From: Taishania sp964580465
GTDB lineage: Bacteria > Bacteroidota > Bacteroidia > Flavobacteriales_D > Crocinitomicaceae
Assembly: GCA_964580465.1 (NCBI GenBank)
Contig: CAZOKJ010000058.1
Span: forward strand, 1 to 8,288
Direction of reading: 5' to 3'
DNA length: 8,288 nucleotides
In this document: one piece after another, positions 1-5,444 of the stretch
Layout: each line of letters opens with the position of its first letter
Position numbering within the stretch: position 1 is the stretch's first letter
Position numbers and translations under genes: made by a program
Notes under the pieces: generated by a model
Databases searched by the model: none
What the model saw: only the letters and a program-made list of their open reading frames with translations
What the model was told of the DNA's origin: nothing

Positions 1-87
1 CCTTCTTTTTTTATAATTGCATCCTTTCTTTTTACAATCGCATTCCATCTTTTTTATAATCACATTCTTTCTTTTTTCTCGATTAAT
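1..87. repeat. Degenerate 22-bp tandem repeat array (four units)
   Basis: Four head-to-tail units can be aligned at 1-22, 23-43, 44-65 and 66-87. Each has a pyrimidine-rich first half (roughly CCTTTCTTTTTT) followed by ATAATCGCAT or a close variant. A shortened fifth unit seems to run from 88 to 103 and merges with the left arm of the palindrome that follows. One unit is 21 bp and the others 22 bp, so the reading frame shifts from unit to unit; with the T-rich composition, this argues against coding. The period is about two helical turns. The array starts at the window edge, so more copies may lie to the left. Function is unknown. Confidence 0.7.
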
Positions 88-94
88 ATCTTCT

Positions 95-142
95 TCGATT
101 AATAGTACGGACGCGATTAATCGCGTCCGTACTATTAATCGA
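95..142. repeat. Perfect 48-bp palindrome, REP-like
   Basis: The two 24-nt arms are exactly complementary, with the centre between 118 and 119 and no loop. Allowing one G-T pair, the symmetry extends to 92-145. The arms hold a G+C-rich core (TACGGACGCG at 106-115 and its complement) within an otherwise A+T-rich region. CGATTAAT or its complement occurs at the outer ends and again at the centre. No T-run follows on either strand, so this is not a standard intrinsic terminator. A REP/REPIN-like dispersed palindrome is the most likely class, but that is inference. It could also act as a cruciform or a protein-binding site. Confidence 0.8.
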
Positions 143-174
143 GGATTCCCGCATAAAAATCATGCACCCGCATA

Positions 175-201
175 AAATATGTTGAGCAAGCCAACATATT
201 T
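175..201. promoter_or_regulatory. Inverted repeat upstream of the regulator promoter, possible operator
   Basis: Ten-base arms (175-184 and 192-201, core ATATGTTG with CAACATAT) flank a 7-nt spacer. The repeat ends about 10 bp before the -33 element at 211-214, so its centre is roughly 58 bp upstream of the predicted transcription start. That is where Crp-type activators often bind, so autoregulation by the adjacent Crp/Fnr-like protein is possible. The motif does not match the E. coli Crp or Fnr consensus, and the odd spacer is unusual. It could also be a weak hairpin terminator for an upstream gene. Confidence 0.35.
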
Positions 202-210
202 CAATTCAAA

Positions 211-242
211 TTTGGTGAAAACAATCTTTTTAATTATTTTCG
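211..242 (+). promoter_or_regulatory. Predicted Bacteroidota-type promoter of the Crp/Fnr-like gene
   Basis: A TTTG at 211-214 is followed after 20 nt by TATTTTCG at 235-242. This fits the Bacteroidota -33/-7 pattern (TTTG, then TAnnTTTG) with one mismatch, C for T. Transcription would start near 246, giving a leader of under 30 nt before the ATG at 274. Confidence 0.5.
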
Positions 243-273
243 ATTTGTTAATTAGTTAATTTTCGAATTCATC

Positions 274-858
274 ATGGTCAGTTCAATAGAAATACAAGAA
301 GCTTTTCGTAACTATCACAACGTTAGTGATGAGTTAGCTTCTTCGCTTGCAGCTGTCGCTGAAAAAATTGACTACAAAAAGAATGCTGCCATTTTTAAAG
401 CTGGAGAAAAAGCGCACGCAGTTGCCCTAATAACGAAAGGTTTGGTACATTCTTACATTCTCAACGACCAAAAAGAAATGACCATTTGGTTTGGGGAAAA
501 AGGTGATTTTATTACCTCTTTTCATTCTTTTTTTACGGGTGAAGATGGATTTGAAACAATTGATTGCATTGAAGATACGTCGGTTATTTTAATTCCCATT
601 CACGAGATAAAAAAATTAATTAGTGAAAATAAAGAAATGTTGCAGTTGTATTCCATTATTTTGGAGAAATGCTACATGTATTGGGAACAGCGTTATTTAG
701 TCAATCAAATTTACGATTCAGAAAAACGCTATGCTCATTTCTATAATCGAAGTAAAGAGATGGTGATTGGTCTGCCATTGCGCATTTTATCAAGCTATTT
801 GAATATCAGAATTGAAACACTGAGCAGAATTAGAAAACGCTGGTTGAGTTCTAATTAA
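274..858 (+). CDS. Crp/Fnr-family transcriptional regulator
   Basis: A 194-residue protein, the usual length for Bacteroidota Crp/Fnr-like regulators. Residues about 20-112 form a cyclic-nucleotide-binding-type beta-roll (KAGEKAHAVALITKGLV, then an aromatic-rich stretch ending TSVILIPIHEI). Residues 113-145 form the long dimerisation helix. Residues 165-190 are the C-terminal helix-turn-helix, with the family's typical SSYLNIRIETLSRIRKRW at 173-190. The Arg-Ser/Thr phosphate-binding motif of true cAMP receptors is not visible around residues 88-100, and there is no N-terminal cysteine cluster, so neither cAMP nor an iron-sulfur cluster is a likely ligand. The ATG is the first start after an in-frame TAG at 253. 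The gene has its own predicted promoter and stands alone. Its targets are unknown, and nothing shows that it controls the neighbouring thiamine genes. Confidence 0.88.
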   Translation: MVSSIEIQEAFRNYHNVSDELASSLAAVAEKIDYKKNAAIFKAGEKAHAVALITKGLVHSYILNDQKEMTIWFGEKGDFITSFHSFFTGEDGFETIDCIEDTSVILIPIHEIKKLISENKEMLQLYSIILEKCYMYWEQRYLVNQIYDSEKRYAHFYNRSKEMVIGLPLRILSSYLNIRIETLSRIRKRWLSSN

Positions 859-889
859 TTTTAAATTGCATCCTGTATCAGAGACGTAC

Positions 890-922
890 AATTTGCAATT
901 TGAAACTTGTAATTTGCAATTT
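890..922. repeat. Direct repeat of AATTTGCAATTT, 21-bp spacing
   Basis: AATTTGCAATTT occurs at 890-901 and 911-922, exactly 21 bp apart. Flanking bases are also shared (GAAAC after the first copy, AAAC after the second). A third, partial match (AAATTGCA) lies at 863-870. The copies surround the putative -33 TTG at 907-909 of the pnuC promoter, so they could be paired sites for a regulator; this is inference. Confidence 0.5.
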
Positions 923-936
923 AAACCGTATCTTTC
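907..936 (+). promoter_or_regulatory. Predicted promoter of the pnuC-like/ATPase operon
   Basis: TTG at 907-909 is followed after 19 nt by TATCTTTC at 929-936, which matches TAnnTTTG except for the last base. The start of transcription would be near 940, only a few bases before the ATG at 945. If correct, it rules out the upstream ATG at 900 as the translation start. Confidence 0.4.
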
Positions 937-944
937 ACCCCGAA

Positions 945-1547
945 ATGGAGCATTTTTTGGATATTTTAGAGGCAATTAAAAGTACTTCTTATTGGGAGTG
1001 GCAGGCTATTGTTTTTGGAGTGTTGTACCTCATTTTTGCGATTAAAGAAAAGTTGATTTGTTGGGCGTTTGCATTTATTAATTCTGCTACTTATGTGTAT
1101 GTAAGTTACACCGCTAAGCTACATTTAGATGCTTTATTGCAAGTGTTTTATGTGATAATGGCTGTTATTGGTTTTGTGAACTGGAATAAACCTAAAAATG
1201 AGACTGTTTTCCAACAATTACCTATGCGCAAACATGTTATGATTATTGCCTTTACCATGCTCGTAAGTATACTTCTAGGAACTATTTTTGCTCGATACAC
1301 TTCACAAGTTAGCCCATACGTTGATGCAACAACAACCTGTTTTAGTTTAGTTGCCACTTATATGACGGCTAAAAAAATTGTTGAAAATTGGTTGTATTTT
1401 GTTGTAGTGGATAGCATTATGGTGTATTTATACTTTACAAGAGATTTAAAAATGTCATCCGTTTTAATGTTATTTTACACGCTGATGGCAATAAATGGCT
1501 ATATTCACTGGCGTAAATTGTATTATCAACAATTGAAAGGAGCATGA
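945..1547 (+). CDS. pnuC: PnuC/PnuT-family vitamin transporter (probably thiamine)
   Basis: A 200-residue inner-membrane protein with about seven hydrophobic segments, a normal length for PnuC facilitators. Two related half-repeats are visible. The first carries WAFAFINSATYVYVSY (residues 40-55) and LLQVFYVIMAVIGFVNW. The second carries ENWLYFVVVDSIMVYLYF and MLFYTLMAINGYIHW. These are the family's conserved Asn, Trp and LxxxYxxxxxxGxxxW positions. PnuC proteins move nicotinamide riboside, thiamine (PnuT) or riboflavin (PnuX) without energy input, pulled by phosphorylation inside the cell. The nearby TPP riboswitch and receptor favour thiamine; the NadR-like partner leaves nicotinamide riboside possible. 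An in-frame ATG at 900 would add 15 unconvincing residues encoded by the direct repeats, so I chose 945. The stop overlaps the next gene's start as ATGA. Confidence 0.85.
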   Translation: MEHFLDILEAIKSTSYWEWQAIVFGVLYLIFAIKEKLICWAFAFINSATYVYVSYTAKLHLDALLQVFYVIMAVIGFVNWNKPKNETVFQQLPMRKHVMIIAFTMLVSILLGTIFARYTSQVSPYVDATTTCFSLVATYMTAKKIVENWLYFVVVDSIMVYLYFTRDLKMSSVLMLFYTLMAINGYIHWRKLYYQQLKGA

Positions 1548-2047
1548 TTCGTATTGCAGTTACAGGACCAGAATCAACAGGAAAGTCTACTTTATCTGAA
1601 GCGTTAGCTAAGCATTTTAATTGTCCGTGGGTGCCAGAATATGCGCGCGAGTTTTTAACTCAAACTAACGGTTACTACGAGCAGCAAGATTTAGATACAA
1701 TCGCTCAAGGGCAGTTGAAACTATGGGAAGAGCAAGTAAGAGAACCACTTTGTATTTACGATACAGAAATGCTAGTGATAAAAATTTGGTCTTCGTTTAA
1801 ATATGGGGAAGTAAGTGATCTTATTGAAAATGCCTTCCAAAGTCAAAAAATAGACTTATATCTACTTTGCAAACCAGATATCGACTGGGAAGAAGATGAA
1901 TTGCGTGAACATCCTGAATTACGTGAGGAGCTTTTTGAGATGTATCTTGAAGGGTTGAAAATTAACAACTTACCTTGTTTTATAGTAGAAGGAGAAGGTG
2001 AGGAACGTTTGCTAAGTGCAATCAAAAGTGTAAATAAATTGATTTAA
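1544..2047 (+). CDS. NadR-like P-loop kinase/ATPase, candidate vitamin kinase
   Basis: A 167-residue soluble P-loop protein related to the C-terminal ribosylnicotinamide-kinase domain of NadR (AAA_28-type family), without NadR's repressor and adenylyltransferase domains. Walker A is GPESTGKST at residues 8-16. EYAREFL (32-38) and YDTE (72-75) match the NadR kinase core, and PDIDWEEDELREHPE (111-125) matches its lid and substrate region. Its start overlaps the stop of the PnuC-like gene as ATGA, with AAAGGA just upstream, so the two are translationally coupled. By analogy with PnuC-NadR pairs, it probably phosphorylates the imported vitamin and so traps it. The TPP riboswitch downstream suggests thiamine as substrate, but sequence alone cannot separate thiamine from nicotinamide riboside. 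Family assignment is firm; the substrate is inferred. Confidence 0.82.
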   Translation: MIRIAVTGPESTGKSTLSEALAKHFNCPWVPEYAREFLTQTNGYYEQQDLDTIAQGQLKLWEEQVREPLCIYDTEMLVIKIWSSFKYGEVSDLIENAFQSQKIDLYLLCKPDIDWEEDELREHPELREELFEMYLEGLKINNLPCFIVEGEGEERLLSAIKSVNKLI

Positions 2048-2070
2048 TATTAAAAAAATATCTATCTTCG
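2039..2070 (+). promoter_or_regulatory. Predicted promoter of the riboswitch and TonB receptor transcript
   Basis: TTG at 2039-2041 is followed after 21 nt by TATCTTCG at 2063-2070, a one-mismatch form of TAnnTTTG. The implied start at about 2074-2076 coincides with the first base of the riboswitch P1 helix at 2075. That independent agreement supports both calls. The -33 element lies inside the last codons of the preceding ATPase gene. Confidence 0.55.
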
Positions 2071-2074
2071 CCCC

Positions 2075-2159
2075 GTCTCAAAGGGGTGCCAACAAAAGTT
2101 GTGCTGAGATTATACCCATGAACCTGCTCAGGATAATGCCTGCGAAGGGAAATGAAGAC
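2075..2159 (+). ncRNA. TPP riboswitch (THI element) aptamer
   Basis: The conserved THI-box parts are present in order: GGGGTGCC (2083-2090), CTGAGATTATACCC (2104-2117), GAACCTG (2120-2126) and GGATAATGCCTGCGAAGGGA (2131-2150). P1 pairs GTCTCA (2075-2080) with TGAAGAC (2153-2159) with one bulged A. P2 pairs GGGT with ACCC. P3 is short, CAAC/GTTG closing an AAAA loop (2090-2101). P5 pairs CAGG (2129-2132) with CCTG (2139-2142). Thiamine pyrophosphate binding normally lowers expression of the downstream gene, here the TonB-dependent receptor. Confidence 0.95.
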
Positions 2160-2175
2160 TTCTGTGCGTTTCTGC

Positions 2176-2223
2176 GCTCAGATTATAGCTAAATGATTAT
2201 GAATCCATAAGAATTAGCCCCTT
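2176..2223 (+). promoter_or_regulatory. Candidate riboswitch expression platform
   Basis: A two-part hairpin spans 2188-2218 (GCTAA with TTAGC outside, TTATG with CATAA inside). It is not followed by a proper T-run, so simple intrinsic termination is not evident. Two segments could compete with the aptamer: CTCAG (2177-2181) is complementary to CTGAG (2104-2108), and CCCCTT (2218-2223) is complementary to AAGGGG (2081-2086). The ATG follows 25 nt later. Whether control is by termination or by translation cannot be decided from the sequence. Confidence 0.4.
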
Positions 2224-2247
2224 GTTCTTGTTTAAAATTTTTATAAA

Positions 2248-4707
2248 ATGAAAACAAGAATTTTCAGTTTATTTTTAACAGTGTTTGCATCTGCAACATT
2301 GTGGGCACAAAACAAAGGTGCTGTAACTGGTATGGTTACAGATCAACAAGGCGAACCTATGGTTGGAGTTCGTGTACTCGTGAAAGGAACAGTTAATGGT
2401 ACAGTATCGGATGAGAAAGGATACCAACTCAAAGATGTTTCCTACGGCGAGCAAACTATTATTTTCTCAGCTGTTGGTTATGCTGAAAAACGTGAAAAAA
2501 TTGTCGTTGATAAAAATGAAGTAAAACTCTCGGTGACCTTGGCTGAATTGGACAAGCGTTTGGAGGAAGTGATTGTTACGGGAGTTCGAGCGACAGACAA
2601 AACACCAACTACTTTTTCCACTTTGACAGAACAGGAAATCAAAGCACAAAACTATGGACAAGACTTGCCTATTTTGCTAAACCAACTACCTTCAACGGTT
2701 GTAACATCTGATGCGGGGGCTGGGGTAGGATACACAGCAGTTCGAATCAGAGGAATTGACCCAACGCGCACCAATGTTACGGTGAACGGTATTCCGATTA
2801 ATGATGCAGAATCACATGGTGTTTTTTATGTGAACATGCCTGATTTTTCTGCTTCTGCAGGGGGTGTACAAGTTCAACGTGGATTGGGAACTTCTACAAA
2901 TGGTGCGGCTGCTTTTGGTGCAAGTATTAATATCGCTACAAATGACATGCCAGATAAACCATACGTTGAGTTAGATAACACAGTTGGTTCGTTCAAAACA
3001 TTTAAAAACTCCATCCGTGTTGGTACGGGGAAGATGAATAATGGCTTTTTTGCCGATGCTCGCTTGTCGCGTATTTCTTCAGATGGTTTTATAGACAGAG
3101 GTAGTTCATTGTTGAAATCATTTTATGTTTCTACAGGCTGGCAAGGAAAAAAATCATTGATTAAAGCAATTGTTTTTGGTGGAAGTGAACGTACTTACCA
3201 AGCGTGGAATGGTGTTCCAGAAGCAAAGTTCAAAAATGATTCAATTGGCTTATGGCAACATTATTACAACAATGGTTATGATACAGAAGATTCATTGAAT
3301 TTGTTTGATTCAGATCCCAACCGTTACAATGCGTATTTGTACAAAAATGAAACAGATAATTACAAACAGGAACATTATCACCTTTATTTTGTTCATGAGT
3401 TCAACAATAAATGGAATATGAGTATTTCAGGGCATTTAACTCGTGGAAAAGGCTACTATGAACAATACAAAAAGAATCAAAAGATGAGTAATTACGGAAT
3501 GGAACCTGTAATCATTGGCTCAGAAATAATTAAACGAACAGATTTGATTCGTCAGCGTTGGTTGGATAACTATTTCTATGGAACTGTGTTTACAGTAAAT
3601 TATCGACCAATGGACAATTTACATTTCTTATTGGGAGGAGCTGTAAATAATTATCAAGGGAAACATTTTGGAGAAGTTATTTGGGCTCGTTACGCGTCTA
3701 ACACTGAAAACGGACATCGTTACTATGATAATGATGCACAGAAATTTGAAGCAAACGGTTATTTAAAAACCACCTATAGCTATAAATGGTTTGATTTCTT
3801 TGCAGATTTACAACTGCGTCATATTAATTATTCTTACTTAGGTTTGCATCAGTCTTTTGGCGAAATTGTTGAGTTACAGCAACGTTCTACTTATTTGTTT
3901 TTTAATCCAAAAGTAGGATTAACGTATAGTCCAAACATTCATCATGCTGTTTATGCTTCTTATAGCAGAGGAAGTAGAGAGCCAGTAAGGAAAGATTTTA
4001 CTGAAAGTACAAGCGATAGCAAGCCAAAAGCAGAACATTTAGGCGATTTAGAGGTTGGCTACCGCATGAAATATCGAAAAGTACAAGTGAATTCAACTAT
4101 TTATTGGATGGACTTTACGGATGAATTAGTATTGACAGGAAAAATCAATGATGTAGGAGCGTATACTCGTACAAATGTAGACAAAAGCTATCGTTTGGGA
4201 TGGGAATTAGATGGAGCAGTGGCAGTACACAAAACATTCACGATTTCAGCTAACCTTGCTTTGAGTATGAATAAAATCAAAGAATACACTGAATATGTTG
4301 ACAATTACGATGATGGCTCTCAAGCGGAAATCAATTATAAAAACGTAACGACAGCTTTTTCACCATCAGTTATCGCAGGGTTAGGTTTGCATTATGAACC
4401 TGTGCGCAACTTAAAGATTAATTGGTATGCAAAATATGTTGGCAAGCAATACCTAGATAATACTGCAAGTAATGATCGAAAATTAGATGCTTTCTTTGTG
4501 AACAATGCATCTATCAGTTATACCTTGGAAAATATTGTTGGAAAAGAGTTGTTATTTGGTATACAAGTAAACAATGTGTTGAATCAGAAATACGCAAGTA
4601 ATGGTTATACTTGGGGATATATTTATGGTGGAGAACGTATCAATGAGAATTTTTTGTTCCCACAAGCTGGTATCCATTTTATGGGAAGAATTGCTATTAA
4701 GTTTTAA
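2248..4707 (+). CDS. TonB-dependent outer-membrane receptor, thiamine uptake
   Basis: An 819-residue outer-membrane receptor. Residues 1-20 are a Sec signal peptide with cleavage predicted after LWA. Residues about 24-98 form a carboxypeptidase-regulatory-like beta-sandwich (GAVTGMVTDQQGEPMVGVRV), typical of Bacteroidota receptors. A TonB-box-like LEEVIVTG lies at 105-112. The plug runs from about 115 to 232 and includes VRIRGIDPTRTNVTVNGIPI (165-184) and RGLGTSTNGAAAFGASINI. The rest is the 22-strand barrel, ending with the terminal Phe expected for outer-membrane assembly. It is shorter than SusC proteins and has no SusD neighbour, so it resembles vitamin or siderophore receptors. The TPP riboswitch directly upstream identifies thiamine or a phosphorylated derivative as the likely ligand. 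A strong terminator follows. Confidence 0.92.
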   Translation: MKTRIFSLFLTVFASATLWAQNKGAVTGMVTDQQGEPMVGVRVLVKGTVNGTVSDEKGYQLKDVSYGEQTIIFSAVGYAEKREKIVVDKNEVKLSVTLAELDKRLEEVIVTGVRATDKTPTTFSTLTEQEIKAQNYGQDLPILLNQLPSTVVTSDAGAGVGYTAVRIRGIDPTRTNVTVNGIPINDAESHGVFYVNMPDFSASAGGVQVQRGLGTSTNGAAAFGASINIATNDMPDKPYVELDNTVGSFKTFKNSIRVGTGKMNNGFFADARLSRISSDGFIDRGSSLLKSFYVSTGWQGKKSLIKAIVFGGSERTYQAWNGVPEAKFKNDSIGLWQHYYNNGYDTEDSLNLFDSDPNRYNAYLYKNETDNYKQEHYHLYFVHEFNNKWNMSISGHLTRGKGYYEQYKKNQKMSNYGMEPVIIGSEIIKRTDLIRQRWLDNYFYGTVFTVNYRPMDNLHFLLGGAVNNYQGKHFGEVIWARYASNTENGHRYYDNDAQKFEANGYLKTTYSYKWFDFFADLQLRHINYSYLGLHQSFGEIVELQQRSTYLFFNPKVGLTYSPNIHHAVYASYSRGSREPVRKDFTESTSDSKPKAEHLGDLEVGYRMKYRKVQVNSTIYWMDFTDELVLTGKINDVGAYTRTNVDKSYRLGWELDGAVAVHKTFTISANLALSMNKIKEYTEYVDNYDDGSQAEINYKNVTTAFSPSVIAGLGLHYEPVRNLKINWYAKYVGKQYLDNTASNDRKLDAFFVNNASISYTLENIVGKELLFGIQVNNVLNQKYASNGYTWGYIYGGERINENFLFPQAGIHFMGRIAIKF

Positions 4708-4743
4708 GTAACAATACTTTAACAATAACTAGAATAATGAAGG

Positions 4744-4769
4744 AGTGCGAGAAATCTCGCACTTTTTTT
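4744..4769 (+). terminator. Strong intrinsic terminator after the TonB receptor
   Basis: AGTGCGAGA (4744-4752) pairs with TCTCGCACT (4755-4763), giving a stem of about eight base pairs with a tight AAAT-type loop. The descending arm runs straight into seven T residues (4763-4769). It ends the riboswitch-receptor transcript and separates it from the thioredoxin gene. Confidence 0.9.
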
Positions 4770-4797
4770 GTTTTTATTGAGTTAAACAATAAATTTT
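4767..4797 (+). promoter_or_regulatory. Possible promoter of the thioredoxin gene
   Basis: TTTG at 4767-4770 is followed after 19 nt by TAAATTTT at 4790-4797, which matches TAnnTTTG at all but the last base. The -33 element would overlap the T-run of the terminator. In such T-rich DNA this may be coincidental. Confidence 0.3.
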
Positions 4798-4826
4798 AAT
4801 GGTAAATTCTAAAAACTATCTACGAA

Positions 4827-5153
4827 ATGCGTACTTTTACCTCTGTGCAAGATCTAAACAAGATAACAAATAGTGAGTTGCCTATATTGGTTGATTTTTA
4901 TGCGGATTGGTGCAGTACTTGTCAAACAATGGAGTCAATTATTGAGGGATTAAAATCAACCTTACAAGGTCGTGTTGATTTTTTGAAAATCAATGCGGAC
5001 GAACATCCTCAAATTGTTGCTGCTTTTAGGGTACAAAACGTGCCAACTTTTATCTTGTACAATCAGGGTAAGGAACAACTTCGAAAGGTTGGAATAATAA
5101 CTTACACACAGTTCTTAAAAGAGATTGAAAAAGCATTATTAGCGACTGAATAA
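4827..5153 (+). CDS. Thioredoxin family protein with CSTC active site
   Basis: A 108-residue single-domain thioredoxin with no signal peptide, so probably cytoplasmic. LVDFYADWCSTC (21-32) carries the redox cysteines Cys29 and Cys32 and the buried Asp23 equivalent to Asp26 of E. coli thioredoxin. NVPTF (71-75) supplies the cis-proline, Pro73. The strand-helix order is complete and the length is normal. The active site is CSTC instead of the usual CGPC, and ADWCSTC recalls the C-terminal domain of DsbD. Changing the two residues between the cysteines normally shifts redox potential, so this may be a specialised reductase rather than the main thioredoxin. Its 3' end overlaps the convergent small membrane-protein gene by 15 bp. 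It is otherwise unlinked to its neighbours. Confidence 0.9.
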   Translation: MRTFTSVQDLNKITNSELPILVDFYADWCSTCQTMESIIEGLKSTLQGRVDFLKINADEHPQIVAAFRVQNVPTFILYNQGKEQLRKVGIITYTQFLKEIEKALLATE

Positions 5154-5309
5154 TTTCATGCCCATCATAATAATCGCAAAAAACGCAAGCGTACCCAAAA
5201 AGAAAAGACGACCACCACGATAGCCTTGGGTGTACCAATAATAACTATTGATACTACCAAAAAACAAACCTCCTAATAGAGCGTAAAGTAGTGTGTACGA
5301 AAAGATCAT
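5139..5309 (-). CDS. Small two-helix membrane protein, unknown function
   Basis: A 56-residue reading frame runs on the minus strand from the ATG at 5309-5307 to the TAA at 5141-5139. It has two hydrophobic segments, residues about 3-20 (FSYTLLYALLGGLFFGSI) and 35-52 (LFFLGTLAFFAIIMMGMK). They are joined by a polar, aromatic and arginine-bearing turn (NSYYWYTQGYRGGR, 21-34). The regular pattern, basic end (KLFSR) and an exact TAnnTTTG -7 element just upstream support a real gene. It converges on the thioredoxin gene and overlaps its last 15 bp. I do not recognise the family. It could be a membrane-bound accessory or a short-protein toxin-like peptide, but nothing shows either. Confidence 0.6.
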   Translation of the reverse strand: MIFSYTLLYALLGGLFFGSINSYYWYTQGYRGGRLFFLGTLAFFAIIMMGMKLFSR

Positions 5310-5326
5310 ATTGTTTATTTTACATG

Positions 5327-5334
5327 CAAAAATA
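5327..5334 (-). promoter_or_regulatory. Possible -7 element of the small minus-strand gene
   Basis: On the minus strand this reads TATTTTTG, an exact match to TAnnTTTG, and would place the transcript start about 10 nt before the ATG at 5309. The nearest upstream TTTG (5364-5361) is 26 nt away, longer than usual, so the -33 element is uncertain. Confidence 0.35.
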
Positions 5335-5409
5335 ATAAGTTCTTTTTAAAAAATGTGAAACAAATGTTACATGAAACCATTGGGTTTTTACTTTTTTTCA
5401 AACAAATTA

Positions 5410-5440
5410 TTGTCCAAAATAAAAATAAATTGTATCTTCA
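5410..5440 (+). promoter_or_regulatory. Predicted xseAB promoter
   Basis: TTG at 5410-5412 is followed after 20 nt by TATCTTCA at 5433-5440, a two-mismatch form of TAnnTTTG that resembles TATCTTCG upstream of the riboswitch. The predicted transcript start, about 5444-5446, falls on or next to the GTG start codon at 5445. Confidence 0.45.
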
Positions 5441-5444
5441 CTAG

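Noticed and set aside
1..102. Open plus-strand frame from the window edge to a TAA at 100.
   Set aside because: Its openness comes from T-rich repeats whose 21/22-bp period breaks the frame; the translation is low-complexity Phe/Ile/Leu.
95..142. The 48-bp palindrome as an intrinsic terminator.
   Set aside because: No T-run follows it on either strand.
900..944. Upstream ATG extension of the PnuC-like protein.
   Set aside because: It is encoded by direct repeats, lies before the predicted -7 element, and adds residues unlike the family.
790..975. Minus-strand reading frames of 60-70 codons opposite the regulator, PnuC, ATPase, receptor and thioredoxin genes.
   Set aside because: They are shadows of well-supported plus-strand genes, with no family resemblance or own promoter. 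The example given spans the repeat and promoter region.
2071..2086. CCCC (2071-2074) could pair with GGGG (2083-2086) as an anti-aptamer hairpin.
   Set aside because: The predicted promoter places the transcript start at about 2075, so the CCCC would not be transcribed.
5354..5371. TGTGA-N8-TTACA, resembling a Crp site, between the small gene and xseA.
   Set aside because: Crp sites need a 6-bp spacer; the spacing here is 8 and the arms are imperfect, so chance in A+T-rich DNA is likely.
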